64,000 nucleotides of DNA from Streptacidiphilus sp. 4-A2 (GTDB lineage Bacteria > Actinomycetota > Actinomycetes > Streptomycetales > Streptomycetaceae), in the NCBI GenBank assembly GCA_014284505.1, contig JAAFYY010000001.1, positions 372,001 through 436,000 on the forward strand, in the 5' to 3' direction. The notes under the pieces are model-generated. The model made no database searches. It saw nothing but the letters and a program-made list of their open reading frames with translations, and had not been told where the DNA came from. Below, piece after piece: positions 19,908 to 29,271 of this stretch (its first letter is position 1; the number at the start of each line of letters is the position of its first letter). A program made the translations under genes and the position numbers.

Positions 19908-19947
19908 GGGCTGACGGGCTGACGGGCTGACGGGCTGACGGGCTGAC
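19908..19947. repeat. Tandem repeat, GGGCTGAC x5
   Basis: Five perfect copies of the 8-base unit GGGCTGAC follow each other in the non-coding gap before the two-component operon. The flanks carry related GGGCGG repeats. Copy number could vary by slippage; no function is evident. Confidence 0.85.
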
Positions 19948-20029
19948 GGCCGGGAAACGCCGCCCCGGACCGACGGCTGGGTGGTTCGTCACCAGTCGCG
20001 GTCCGGGGCGGTCATCGTTCCGCGCGTAT

Positions 20030-20443
20030 TCAGCGCACGATGCTCACGCTGACCGGGCTGGACTCGGCGTCCACCCAGGTCCGGCCGCCCTTGGCGGTCT
20101 GGACGCCCTCCAGCACCCCGCGCAGCTCCAGCGTGCCCCGCTGACCGGCGCGGACCCAGCCGTAGCCGGACGCGGACTGAGCTGTCGAGTCGGAGGTCTT
20201 CCCGCACCAGACGGTCTGCCAGGCACCCTTGTTGCCATAGCGCTCCTGGACGCAGAACTTCTCCCACTCGGCGCTGTCGGTACGGCCGCTGCCCTGCACG
20301 CTGAACCACTGGCCGACGTGCTGGGTGTGCGGGCGGACCTCGAGGTCGATGTTGGTCTTCGCCGAGGCGGCGCCGATGCCGGCCACCGCGACAGCGCCGG
20401 CCATCGCACCGACAGTGAACAGCCGGGCAAGTGTGTGGGCCAT
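20030..20443 (-). CDS. Small secreted protein of unknown function
   Basis: 137 residues, intact. ATG 20443 is preceded by AGGAGGA at 5-base spacing, which decides it over an in-frame upstream ATG at 20464. The signal peptide MAHTLARLFTVGAMAGAVAVAGIGAASA is followed by a mature domain of about 110 residues with two Cys (EKFCVQERYG, TVWCGKTSD) that could form one disulfide, and predicted beta structure (HVGQWFSVQGSG, GTLELRGVLEG). No family is recognised. It has its own promoter region and a downstream hairpin. Confidence 0.8.
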   Translation of the reverse strand: MAHTLARLFTVGAMAGAVAVAGIGAASAKTNIDLEVRPHTQHVGQWFSVQGSGRTDSAEWEKFCVQERYGNKGAWQTVWCGKTSDSTAQSASGYGWVRAGQRGTLELRGVLEGVQTAKGGRTWVDAESSPVSVSIVR

Positions 20444-20664
20444 GGATCCTCCTATGTACGTCAACTACTTGCTGACAATTTCCTTCACGTTTCCTGTGAG
20501 TCTCCGGTTGCGGAGCCGGGAGAATCCCACCGTGCAGCGGGGTGAACCGCGCCGACCGGCGGGGTTCCCGGTCCGCCTTTCGGCGGTTGCGGCGGGCGCG
20601 GGCGGCAGCGGCGGGCCGCGGCGTCAGGACTCAGCCGGCGAAGGGGCGTTCAGCCCCGCGGTCG

Positions 20665-20840
20665 TCAACAGCGCCGCGGCGGACAGGTCGGGTGCAGGTA
20701 CACCGGTACGTCCAGCTCCAGCTCCTCCGGCGCCACCGCGAGGACCGGGGCGAACTCGGCGCCGTCGAGGAACCTGCCACCGGTGCGGCCGTTGCTGATG
20801 AGCCCGCAGACTCCGGGCTCACCTACCGCGCGGAAGGTGG
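20665..20840 (-). pseudogene. Amidohydrolase (decarboxylase-type) fragment
   Basis: About 58 codons ending in TGA at 20665. The sequence RAVGEPGVCGLISNGRTGGR, then FLDGAEFAPVLAVA and LDVPVYLHPTCPP, matches the internal segment of ACMSD/gamma-resorcylate-decarboxylase-type amidohydrolases (usual form ..NGHT.GRYLD..F.P......LDVP.YLHP). Both ends of a roughly 300-residue family are missing, so this is a remnant. The metal-binding His in YLHP is still present. Confidence 0.55.
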
Positions 20841-20861
20841 GGCGCGCCGGACGACCGGGCC

Positions 20862-21221
20862 TCAGCCCGCCGGTGCTGCCTTCAGCTCCTCGTAGACCGC
20901 CACCGGGTCACGCTGGGCCAGGTAGCGGAAGTGCCAGCGGACGGCTCCGTCATCGGCGACGAGTGAACCCAGCAGGCATTCCCCGGCGGCGAGCAGCCGC
21001 GGCTCGCGCCACTGCTGCGCGACCACCGCGATGGCGACTCCGGCGCCGGTCAGGACCCAGCTGGCCTTGCCCCCCGCGATCCGGGCGAGGTAGCCGCCCT
21101 GGACGACGGCGGCGATCGCCTCGCGGACCGGCAGGTCGGCAGGCAGCTCCAGCGTGCCTGTGTGCGGAGCGTCCACGTCGTCGCCCATGGCGACACTGTC
21201 CCTGGTCAGATGCACCTTCAT
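20862..21221 (-). CDS. Conserved-looking hypothetical protein, 119 aa
   Basis: Intact frame from ATG 21221 (MKVHLTRDSVAMGDDVDAP). The first half looks like a small beta-rich fold with TGTLELPADLPVREAIAAVVQGGYLARIAGGKASWVL; the second half has GVAIAVVAQQWREPRLL and a helical end (DPVAVYEELKAAPAG). No signal peptide and no catalytic motif. Similar short proteins occur in streptomycetes, but I know of no function. It runs leftward, away from the hexosaminidase gene. Confidence 0.65.
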   Translation of the reverse strand: MKVHLTRDSVAMGDDVDAPHTGTLELPADLPVREAIAAVVQGGYLARIAGGKASWVLTGAGVAIAVVAQQWREPRLLAAGECLLGSLVADDGAVRWHFRYLAQRDPVAVYEELKAAPAG

Positions 21222-21516
21222 GGGTCGGATCCTAGGCCGACCGGTTCTCCGGTGAGGGCGGCATCACTCGCGACGCGCGCTCAGGGGGGGACGGCCGGCG
21301 GTCCGGCTCGCGCCCGGGGTGAGCAACTTCGGTGCGCCGAATCCCGTTCTGCTCACGGAAGTTGACCATCCGTCAGACCATCTGGACCGGTATGACCGCT
21401 GGCTGTACGATCCTTCGCAAGTTCCGCCCACTTCAATCAACATTGCGCACAGCGATTGCTCAATCGCGCAGCATCGAGTGAGTCATTCTCGATCTCATCT
21501 CGCCCTCGGAGAAGTC

Positions 21517-23988
21517 ATGCGACTGTCCCGAATACCGACCGCACACCCCTACTGGTCCGCGCTGCTCCGGCGCGCGGCCGCAGCCGGCCTGGTTGCCGCC
21601 CTGATCGCGGCCGCCGCCCTGCTGACCGGGTCGGGCCCCGCCGCGCGGGCGCCCGTCCTCACCTCGTTCACAGCCTCGGGCACCGGCGGCATGAGCGGGA
21701 TCGTGCCCGAGCCCGCGGTGGTCCAGCCCGACACCGCGGCCGCGTACCCGATCACCGCGAACACGGTGATCTACACCGACGCGAGCTCCAGCGCGGCCGG
21801 AGGCGTCGGCACCTACCTCGCCGCCGTCCTCGACCCCTCCACCGGGTACACCCTGCCCGTCGAGACGACATCGACCGCGCCCGGCAACGGCATCGCCCTG
21901 CTGCTCACCGGCGCCGATCCGACCGTCGGCAGCCAGGGCTACACCCTGGACGTCACCGACTCCGGCGTGGTCATCCGGGCCGAGCAGCCCGCGGGCCTGT
22001 TCGCGGGTGTCCAGACGCTGCGTCAGCTGCTGCCGCCGCAGGTGGAGGCGCATTCCGTGCAGCCCGGTCCGTGGACCGTGCCCGGCGGCCACATCCTGGA
22101 CTACCCGCGGCTGGCCTACCGCGGCGCCATGCTGGACGTCTCCCGGCACTTCTTCACCGTCGCCCAGGTCGAGCAGTACCTGGACCAGCTGGCGCTCTAC
22201 AAGATCAACTATCTGCATCTGCACCTGAGCGACGACCAGGGCTGGCGCATCGCGATCAACGGCTGGCCGGCCCTGACCGGTGTCGGCGCGGCCACCGAGG
22301 CCGGAGGAGGCTCCGGCGGCTACTACACCCAGGCGCAGTACCAGCAGATCGTCGCCTACGCCGCCTCCAAGTACATCACCGTCGTGCCCGAGATCGACAT
22401 CCCCGGGCACTTCACCGCCGCCCTGGCCTCCTACGGCGAACTCGCCTGCGACGGCGCCGCCCCGCCCGTCGACACCAGCACCGGCACCCTGGACAACTCC
22501 ATCTGCACCACCGCCCCCGTCGCCAGGACCTTCATCGACGACGTGGTCGGCCAGCTCGCCGCGCTCACCCCCGGGCCCTATATCTCGATCGGCGGCGACG
22601 AGGCCGACGGGGTGAGCTCCGCGGACTACGCGGCCTTCATGACCTGGGCGCAGCAGGACGTCGACAGCCACGGCAAGACCGCGATCGGCTGGGACGCGAT
22701 CACCGGTTCGACGCTCGCCCCGTCCACCGTCGCGGAGTACTGGGGCGATTCGAGCACCGCGACCATGGCCGCCGACGCCAAGGCGGGCATGCAGATCATC
22801 ATGGCCCCGGCCACCAAGGCCTACCTCGACCAGAAGTACAACAACTCCACCGTCATCGGCCTGAACTGGGCCGCGAACATCGACATGCAGACCGCCTACG
22901 GCTGGGATCCGGCGACCTACCTCGCGGGCGTGCCCGCCTCGGCCGTGGTCGGGATCGAGGCCCCGCTGTGGACCGAGACCGCCGACACCCTGGCGGACGT
23001 CGACTACCTCGCCTTCCCCCGTATCACCGCCTACGCCGAGCTCGGCTGGTCGCCGGAGGCGGTGACCGACGCGAGCGGTGCCTTCACCGGCTTCGCCCAG
23101 CGCGTGGCCGCGCAGGGTCCCCGCTGGGACGAACTGGGCGTCACCTACTACCACTCGACGCAGATCCCCTGGCCCAGCGGGCCGACCGGGACCACCGGGC
23201 CGGTCCGCTCCCAGGAGAACGACACCTGCGTGGACGCCGACGGCGGCTCCTCGGCCGGGGGCACCGCGGTGCAGATCGCGACCTGCGACGGCAGTGCCAC
23301 CCAGCAGTGGACCGACGCCGGCAACGGCACGGTCGAGGCGCTCGGCGAGTGCCTCGGCGGCTCCGGCGGCGCCACGGCCTCCGGTACGCCGGTGGAGCTG
23401 TCGGCCTGCGACGGCGCCGCCGCCCAGCAGTGGGCGGGTGACGGCGGCGAACTGGTCAACCCCGGCTCCGGCCTGTGTCTGACCGTCTCGACCGGCAACG
23501 ACACCCCTGGCAGCGCACTGTCCATGGCCACCTGCCAGAACACCCGCGCCCAGTGGTTCACCCCGATCGCCGGCGCCGACGGCGCGGGCCCGACCGGGCC
23601 GGTCGCCTCCGGCATCAGCGGCAAGTGCCTGGACGCGGCGGACGGTGAATCCGTCAGCCTGCAACCGGCGGATCTCTACGACTGCAACGGCAGCACGGCG
23701 CAGGACTGGTCGCTGGAGTCCGACGGCACCGTCCACGCCCTCGGCCTGTGCCTCGACGCCTACGGGGGCGGGCGGACCAACGGCACCAAGGTCGAGCTGT
23801 ACACCTGCGAGTCCGGCGACGGGGCGCAGCAGTGGGCCTGGTCGAGCAACGGCACCTACGGCGAGTCCCTCACCAACCCCCAGTCCGGGCTCTGTCTCGA
23901 CGACCCCAGCGCCACCACCACCGACGGCACCCAACTCCAGCTCTACACCTGCAACGGCACCCCGGCGCAGGTCTGGCGGCTGCCCTAG
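21517..23988 (+). CDS. Secreted GH20 beta-N-acetylhexosaminidase with C-terminal ricin-type lectin domains
   Basis: 823 residues, intact. ATG 21517 follows GGAGAAG; an in-frame ATG at 21319 would put 66 odd residues before the signal sequence. An N-terminal signal or anchor (residues about 12-35) is followed by the GH20b domain (about 55-190) and the TIM barrel, with the catalytic Asp361-Glu362 pair in ISIGGDEADG. Two ricin B-type lectin repeats fill about 565-823, seen as recurring QQW motifs (TQQWTDAGNG, AQQWAGDGG, AQQWAWSSNG). It releases GlcNAc from chitin oligomers or glycans outside the cell. A downstream hairpin closes the unit. Confidence 0.95.
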   Translation: MRLSRIPTAHPYWSALLRRAAAAGLVAALIAAAALLTGSGPAARAPVLTSFTASGTGGMSGIVPEPAVVQPDTAAAYPITANTVIYTDASSSAAGGVGTYLAAVLDPSTGYTLPVETTSTAPGNGIALLLTGADPTVGSQGYTLDVTDSGVVIRAEQPAGLFAGVQTLRQLLPPQVEAHSVQPGPWTVPGGHILDYPRLAYRGAMLDVSRHFFTVAQVEQYLDQLALYKINYLHLHLSDDQGWRIAINGWPALTGVGAATEAGGGSGGYYTQAQYQQIVAYAASKYITVVPEIDIPGHFTAALASYGELACDGAAPPVDTSTGTLDNSICTTAPVARTFIDDVVGQLAALTPGPYISIGGDEADGVSSADYAAFMTWAQQDVDSHGKTAIGWDAITGSTLAPSTVAEYWGDSSTATMAADAKAGMQIIMAPATKAYLDQKYNNSTVIGLNWAANIDMQTAYGWDPATYLAGVPASAVVGIEAPLWTETADTLADVDYLAFPRITAYAELGWSPEAVTDASGAFTGFAQRVAAQGPRWDELGVTYYHSTQIPWPSGPTGTTGPVRSQENDTCVDADGGSSAGGTAVQIATCDGSATQQWTDAGNGTVEALGECLGGSGGATASGTPVELSACDGAAAQQWAGDGGELVNPGSGLCLTVSTGNDTPGSALSMATCQNTRAQWFTPIAGADGAGPTGPVASGISGKCLDAADGESVSLQPADLYDCNGSTAQDWSLESDGTVHALGLCLDAYGGGRTNGTKVELYTCESGDGAQQWAWSSNGTYGESLTNPQSGLCLDDPSATTTDGTQLQLYTCNGTPAQVWRLP

Positions 23989-24053
23989 GCGGCCGGCGCC
24001 GGACCCTGCCCACCGGGCCGGCCGAGGCCTGACCAGGCGTACTCCGCCGGCGC

Positions 24054-24102
24054 GGGCGGCCGGACACGGGCGGCCGGACACGGGCGGCCGGACACGGGCG
24101 GC
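24054..24102. repeat. Tandem 14-base repeat, 3.5 copies
   Basis: The unit GGGCGGCCGGACAC occurs three times in full at 24054-24095 and half again to 24102, directly before the hairpin that follows the hexosaminidase gene. Confidence 0.85.
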
Positions 24103-24147
24103 GCCGGTCGGCGGAATCCCCGGAACCCGGGTTTCGCCGACCGGCGC
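24101..24147 (+). terminator. Strong hairpin after the hexosaminidase gene
   Basis: GCGCCGGTCGGCG at 24101-24113 is the exact reverse complement of CGCCGACCGGCGC at 24135-24147, a 13-base stem with a 21-base loop. It lies about 110 bases after the hexosaminidase stop and before the MOSC gene. Confidence 0.7.
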
Positions 24148-24272
24148 GCTCACGGCCGGCCTCCCGCAGCGGCGGGCGGGTGAATTCCGGGCGGGGGCGG
24201 GGAGTCTGCGGCCCGCCACCGGCCGGCCGGGGCAGGCTGGCCCGGTTCGGGCCGGAGGTGCGGAGGTTGGGT

Positions 24273-26048
24273 GTGGCCACGCTGGTGTCGGTGAATGTGG
24301 GACTGCCCAAGGACGTGCCCTGGAACGGACGGACGGTGCGGACCGGTGTGTGGAAGCAGCCGGTCGACGGCCCGGTGCGGGTGCGCAGCCTCAATCTGGA
24401 CGGCGACGGCCAGGGCGACCTGGCGGGCCACGGCGGGGAGATGCGTGCCGTTCTGGTCTACCAGCGGGACTCCTACCGGCACTGGGCAGAGGAACTGGGA
24501 CGCGAGGACCTTCGGCCCGGGCACTTCGGCGAGAACTTCACCGTGGACGGCCTGCCCGACGACGAGGTCTGCATCGGCGACCGCTTCCGCATCGGCTCGG
24601 CCGTCTTCGAGGTGACGCAGCCCCGGGTGACCTGCTACCGCGTCGGCCTGCGCCTGGGCGAGCCGCGGATGGCGGCGCTGCTGGTGGCCCACCACCGGCC
24701 CGGCTTCTACTTCCGGGTCGTCGAGGAGGGCGAGGTCCAGGCCGGTCAGGAGATCGTCAAAGTGGGCTCGGCGCCGGAAAGCATGACGGTCCGCGAGCTG
24801 GACGCGGTGCTCTACCTGCCCGGGCGCCGCCGGGAGCAGTTGGAGCGCGGACTGCGGATCGAGGCGCTGAGCCCCGGCTGGCGCTCGTCCCTCCAGGCGC
24901 TGCTGGAGCAGGCGGAGACCGGCACCGGCGGCAACGCGGGTCTGACCGGCGCCCCGGCCGCGCCACCGGCCTGGCCCGGGTTCCGGCCGCTGACCGTGGA
25001 GGGGATCCGGCGCGAGAGCCGGGACGTGCTGTCCTTCACCCTGGCCGCCGCCGACGGCGCCCCGCTGCCCGAGGCGCTGCCGGGCCAGTTCCTGACGCTG
25101 CGGCTGCGCCCCGGGCCGTCCCCCGCCGGGAGCACGCCGCCGGCCGTCCGCACCTACTCGCTGTCCGGCCCGCCCGGGGATCCCCGCTACCGGATCAGCG
25201 TCAAACGCGAGCCGCACGGCACGGGGAGCGCCTACCTCCATGAGCAGGTCCACGTCGGTGACCGGCTCGACGCGGCGGCGCCGCGGGGCTCCTTCGTCCT
25301 GGACGGGAGCCAGGCCCCGGCCGTCCTGCTGTCGGTCGGCGTCGGTGCCACACCGCTTCTGGCGATGCTGCACGCCCTGGCCAGGCTCCAGCCCGAGCGC
25401 GAGGTGTGGTGGCTGTACGGAGCCAGGGACCGCGCGGAGCACGCCTTCGCCGACGAGGCGAACGCCCTGCTGGCCGCGCTCCCGCACGCCCGGCGGCGGA
25501 TCTACTACAGCCGTCCGCAGCCGGGCGAATCACCCGGCGGCGAGTGGACCGACACCGGTCGGATCACCCCGCAGCGCCTGGCCGGCCTCGGCCTGCCGAC
25601 CGACGCACAGGTCTACATGTGCGGCCCGCCGCCCTTCATGGACGCCTGCGAGCAGGCCCTGACCGCTGCCGGGCTCACGGCCGGGCGGATCCACCGCGAG
25701 GTGTTCGGCGCGACCGCGGGCATGACCCCGGGCATCGCCCCCGCACCCGCTGTGCCGCCGCACCCCCGGCCGGGGCGCCGGGTGGCGGTCCCGACATCGC
25801 CTTCGTCCGCAGCGGCCTGACCGTCCCCTGGCGGGACACCGCCGCGAGCCTGCTGGAGTTCGCCGAGTCCTGCGACGTCCCGGTGCGCTGGGCCTGCCGC
25901 ACCGGCGTGTGCCACAGCTGCGAGACCCCGCCATCAGCGGGTCCGTGACCTACTCCCCCGACCCGGTCGACCTGCCCGCCCGGGAAACGTGCTGCTGTGC
26001 TGCTCGACCCCGGCCCCCGGCAGCGACCCGCTGGTGCTCGACCTGTGA
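24273..26048 (+). CDS. MOSC (YiiM-like) / ferredoxin reductase / 2Fe-2S ferredoxin fusion, two frame breaks
   Basis: About 591 residues. GTG 24273 follows GGAGG at 6-base spacing. Residues 1-215 are a YiiM-type MOSC domain (NVGLPKDVPWNGR, LNLDGDGQGDLAGHGG, HFGENFTVDG, and the Cys in QPRVTCYRVGLRLG as likely molybdenum-cofactor ligand). Residues 230-480 are an FAD/NAD(P) reductase (RTYSLSGPPGDPRYRISVKRE, VLLSVGVGATPLLAMLHAL, YMCGPPPFM). The end is a plant-type 2Fe-2S domain with CRTGVCHSC and a last Cys in VLLCCSTP. Breaks lie near 25795 and 25930. The layout suggests self-contained electron delivery from NAD(P)H to a Moco reductase acting on N-hydroxylated or nitro compounds; substrate unknown. 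Confidence 0.85.
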
Positions 26049-26055
26049 CCCGTCC

Positions 26056-26083
26056 CCCGCCCCACTGCGAGGAGCGGGGCGGG
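26056..26083. terminator. Bidirectional hairpin between convergent genes
   Basis: CCCGCCCC at 26056-26063 pairs with GGGGCGGG at 26076-26083 around a 12-base loop, between the MOSC fusion stop and the glycosylasparaginase stop. Confidence 0.7.
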
Positions 26084-26104
26084 AGAAGAGCACGGGGCGC
26101 AGCG

Positions 26105-27076
26105 TCAGAGCACCACTCGGGGGTGGAACTCGGGGGCGGTCGAGTCGAGGGTCATCACCGCGTAGACGCTGCCGGGCTGGCCCGACGCGCCGCCGTGGCG
26201 GCCGTCCGGCGTCAGCGCGAGCGCGCGCAGTTCGGCGCGGAACTCGTCCGGCAGCCCGGCCGCCTCCCGCAGGCCGAGCCGGCACGCCTCGGCCGGGTCC
26301 GTGCCCAGCGCCAGCAGGTCGACCACGCTGCGCGCGGTGCCGCCGCGCATGCTGAGCTCGCCACGCCCGGTGCAGGCGGCGCCGCCTGCACGCAGGTCGC
26401 ACCAGTTGCCCGCGCCCGGGACGGCCGAGTCGCCGACCCGGCCGGGGTACTTGAACGGGTAGCCGGAGGTCGAGACGCCGACACACAGCTCCCCGGAGGC
26501 GTCCAGCGCCATGATGTTGATCGTGCCCCAGGGGCCCTCATGCGGGGCAAGCCGACGCACGAGGTCGAGGGCCGCCTCCCGGTAGCGCCGGTCACCGGGG
26601 ACCGCGCTGGTGTTCTCGCCCTCGACCGACCGGCCGGCCACCTCGCCCTCCGTCGCGGCCGCCGCCTGCAACTGCTCGCGCCAGATCCGGCGGGCCTCGT
26701 CGGTGAGCAGCTCGCCCTTGGTGAAGCCGTTCTCCTCGGCGAAGAGTTCCGCCCCCTCGCCCACCAGCAGGCAGTGCTGCGGCAGCCGTTCGAGCACCGC
26801 GCGGGCCACCGAGATCGGGTTCGGGTAGCCGCGCATCGCGCCCACCGCGCCGAAGCGGCGGCTGGAGCCGATCATCACGGAGGCGTCCAGCTCCACCTCG
26901 CCGCGGGCGTTCGGCAGTCCGCCGGTGCCCACGTAGTGGTCGGCCGGGTTGTCCTCGCAGCACCGCATGGCCGCCTCGACCGCGTCCAGCGCCGATCCGC
27001 CCCGGCGCAGCACCTCGATCCCGGTCGGCAGACCGGCCTCGCTGCGTTCGCTGCCGATGATCACAGGTTGGGCCAT
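26105..27076 (-). CDS. N(4)-(beta-N-acetylglucosaminyl)-L-asparaginase (Ntn hydrolase)
   Basis: 323 residues, intact. ATG 27076 follows GGGAG with good spacing. The protein starts MAQPVIIGSERSEAGLPTGI and carries the family segments GGSALDAVEAAMRCCEDNP and GTGGLPNARGEVELDASVM, then the autoproteolytic site in GPWGTINIMALDASGEL, where Thr would become the N-terminal nucleophile of the beta subunit, and VSTSGYPFKYPGRVGDS and GAACTGRGE for substrate binding. It cleaves GlcNAc-Asn or a related beta-aspartyl amide; in bacteria it is often cytoplasmic. It starts just left of an AsnC-type regulator remnant on the other strand. Confidence 0.9.
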   Translation of the reverse strand: MAQPVIIGSERSEAGLPTGIEVLRRGGSALDAVEAAMRCCEDNPADHYVGTGGLPNARGEVELDASVMIGSSRRFGAVGAMRGYPNPISVARAVLERLPQHCLLVGEGAELFAEENGFTKGELLTDEARRIWREQLQAAAATEGEVAGRSVEGENTSAVPGDRRYREAALDLVRRLAPHEGPWGTINIMALDASGELCVGVSTSGYPFKYPGRVGDSAVPGAGNWCDLRAGGAACTGRGELSMRGGTARSVVDLLALGTDPAEACRLGLREAAGLPDEFRAELRALALTPDGRHGGASGQPGSVYAVMTLDSTAPEFHPRVVL

Positions 27077-27169
27077 GTTCGCTCCCGCTCGTCGTTGCGC
27101 AGATTCAGGAGCAGTCTTACATGAAAGTGGCACATCACGGGAGAGGGTATTACTCACACAGGTCAGAGC

Positions 27170-27465
27170 ATGATCATCTTTTCGGAACCGGGCCGGGCGC
27201 TCGGGCTCGGCGTGCCCCCGTTCGTCATGGGCGGCTCCTCGGCCCGGATGGGCGACTCCGGCGCGGCCTTCGCCGCCGTCCCGGAGATCGAGGAGGTCCA
27301 CATCATCGCCGGCAGCGCCTCGGTCCTGGTGAGGGTGCGCACCGCCACCACCGAGCAACTACAGGACGTGCTACGCGGTTGTATGCCATCGACGGGGTCG
27401 GCGGCACTCAGGCCACGGTTTCCTGGAGACCTTCTTCGCGCGCCCGCCCTCGCCGTGCGGTAGTA
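27170..27465 (+). pseudogene. Lrp/AsnC regulator remnant (effector domain only)
   Basis: The segment reads [13 protein letters not shown], then [20 protein letters not shown] and [17 protein letters not shown], continuing after a frame change near 27375 as [13 protein letters not shown] and LETFFARPP. This is the RAM/AsnC ligand-binding domain. No N-terminal helix-turn-helix is found upstream; the sequence before 27170 reaches the asparaginase promoter. It looks like a 5'-truncated regulator left next to the asparaginase gene it might once have controlled. Confidence 0.65.
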
Positions 27466-27629
27466 CCCGCCGGCGGGGCCCGGTTCCGTGCCGCCACCGG
27501 GCCCGCGCATGCCGCCGCCGCCCAGAACCCCGCCCCCGCCCCGGCAGTCCGCACCGTGGACGGGGCCCGGGCGTGGGCAGCTGCCTGGCCGGTCTGTGCC
27601 GACCAGCGGGGTTCCCGCCGCCGATCCGC

Positions 27630-28538
27630 TCAGGTCAGTGCGGCTGCCAGCAGCGCGGCGGCCTCGGCGACCAACGGTTCGTCCGCGGCCGCGGTTCGCG
27701 GTGAACTTGGTGGACAGGACCGTCATCACGATCGGCCCCCGGCCGGGCGGCCAGGTGACACCCACGTCATTGGCGGTGCCGTAGTCACCGGTGCCGGTCT
27801 TGTCCGCGACGGTCCAGTCCTTGGGGAGTCCCGCGCGGAAGCGGTTGCCGCTGGTCGTGTTGGCGAGCAGCCACCGGGTCAGCCTCCGCGGTCCCCCGGG
27901 TCGAGTGCGTCGCCCAGGACGAGCCTGGCGCAGGTCCGGCTGATCGCACGGGGGCTGGTGGTATCGGTCACGCGTCCCGGCTCCGCCGAGTTCAGCTCGG
28001 GCTCCCACCGGTCCAGCCGGGTGACCCGGTCTCCGATGGAGCGGCAGAAGCGGGTGATCGCGGTCGGACCGCCGAGTTCGCGCAGCAGCAGGTTGGCCGC
28101 CGCGTTGTCGCTGTAGTCGATGGCGGCCGCGCACAGGTCCGCGACGGTCATGCCGTCGGCGAGGTTCCGCGGCAGGCCCGTGATCGGCCCGTAGCCCGAC
28201 TCCGTGACCTCCTGCTCCGTGTACCGGATGCGCTTGGCAAGGAAGGTGCCGTTCCGGTCGAGATCCCGCAGCACTGCGGCCACGGCGATCATCTTGTACG
28301 TCGAGCACATCGGGAACAGCTCGTCCGCGCGGTAGCGCACGCTGCCGCCGGTGGCCGTGTCGTACGCGAAGACCCCCAGGCGCGCGGCATGCGCCTGCTC
28401 AAGTGCCCGCAGCTGCCCGGTGATCCGCTCGTTGTCCGTGCCCTGCGCGAAGGCTCTCCCCTCCGCCGGGAGGACAAGGGCAAAGGCCGTGGTGGCGGCC
28501 CCGGCAAGAACTCCACGTCGACTCGGACGCAATTCCAC
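27630..28538 (-). CDS. Class A serine beta-lactamase, two frame breaks
   Basis: About 302 residues from GTG 28538, with GGGAG a few bases upstream. The twin-arginine-like leader [20 protein letters not shown] precedes the mature enzyme. All class A motifs are visible: SxxK in CSTYKM, SDN in [11 protein letters not shown], the omega-loop Glu in [12 protein letters not shown] and KTG in [18 protein letters not shown]. It hydrolyses penicillins and cephalosporins outside the membrane. The frame shifts near 27890 and 27690; after the second the protein ends [17 protein letters not shown]. Spectrum cannot be inferred. Confidence 0.92.
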
Positions 28539-28706
28539 AACCACTCTCCCTTGTTCAGCGGTCACCGGGCTCACCGGCCGTCCCAGCCGACCGGTCCACC
28601 CCCGGCGCTCATTCCGTCTGAGGTACCGCCAGTTACCCCTACCCACTTGCCTGGAAGGATCACCTCCTCTGCCGACGCGGCAACAGCCGGACGGACGCCG
28701 CGCCGG

Positions 28707-29063
28707 TCAGCGGGCGACGGCGAGGACGAGCGACCCGACGGCCAGCGCGAGGTAGAGCCCGGGAAAGGCGATGTTGTAGTAGACCCGGGCGCGGACATGG
28801 GCGACCACGGCGCCGACGTAGAACAGGACCAGCCCGGTCGCGGCGGCAACGCCGAGGAACCGCGGGCCCACCAGTCCCAGCAGCAGCCCCAGCGCCCCGG
28901 CGGTCTTCAACGAGGCGAGCCGCGCCAGCCAGGACGGCGGCACACCCACCTCCGCCGAGTTGGCCAGGACGAACTTCGCCTTCGCGAAGTCAGCGGCGGC
29001 TATACCGGCATTCACCACGATGGTGACCACGGTGACGACTACGTATGCGGTGGACATCTGCAT
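28707..29063 (-). CDS. DoxX-family membrane protein
   Basis: 118 residues, intact, from ATG 29063 (second ATG at 29057). Four hydrophobic helices are clear: AYVVVTVVTIVVNAGIAAA, LASLKTAGALGLLLGLVG, LGVAAATGLVLFYVGAVVAHV and LYLALAVGSLVLAVA. ADFAKAKFVLANSAEVGVPPSW and LKTAGALGLL are typical of the DoxX-like proteins found beside regulators. It diverges from the LysR gene at 29272, which is the probable controller. Members elsewhere are tied to quinone or thiol redox, but this one is untested. Confidence 0.85.
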   Translation of the reverse strand: MQMSTAYVVVTVVTIVVNAGIAAADFAKAKFVLANSAEVGVPPSWLARLASLKTAGALGLLLGLVGPRFLGVAAATGLVLFYVGAVVAHVRARVYYNIAFPGLYLALAVGSLVLAVAR

Positions 29064-29271
29064 GCTTTCCGATCGGTCGAAAGCGCTGTGGCTGTCGGGG
29101 GGGCCGGTCGCACGCCCTGCCTGTCCCGGCCCCGTCGGTGACCCGGAGCGGGGGAAGGGCAGGGGTACACCCCGTCCGCCGGCAACCCCGGCGAGCTGCT
29201 GCCCGCCTGCCGTGGCAAGCCTCATCCGATCCCGGGTTTGCGTCCAATACCTGCATCGATAACCTGGCGGC

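Noticed and set aside
21378..21400. Possible DasR operator upstream of the GH20 hexosaminidase
   Set aside because: ACCGGTCCAGA on the minus strand resembles one half of the DasR site, but the other half does not match, so it is not above chance.
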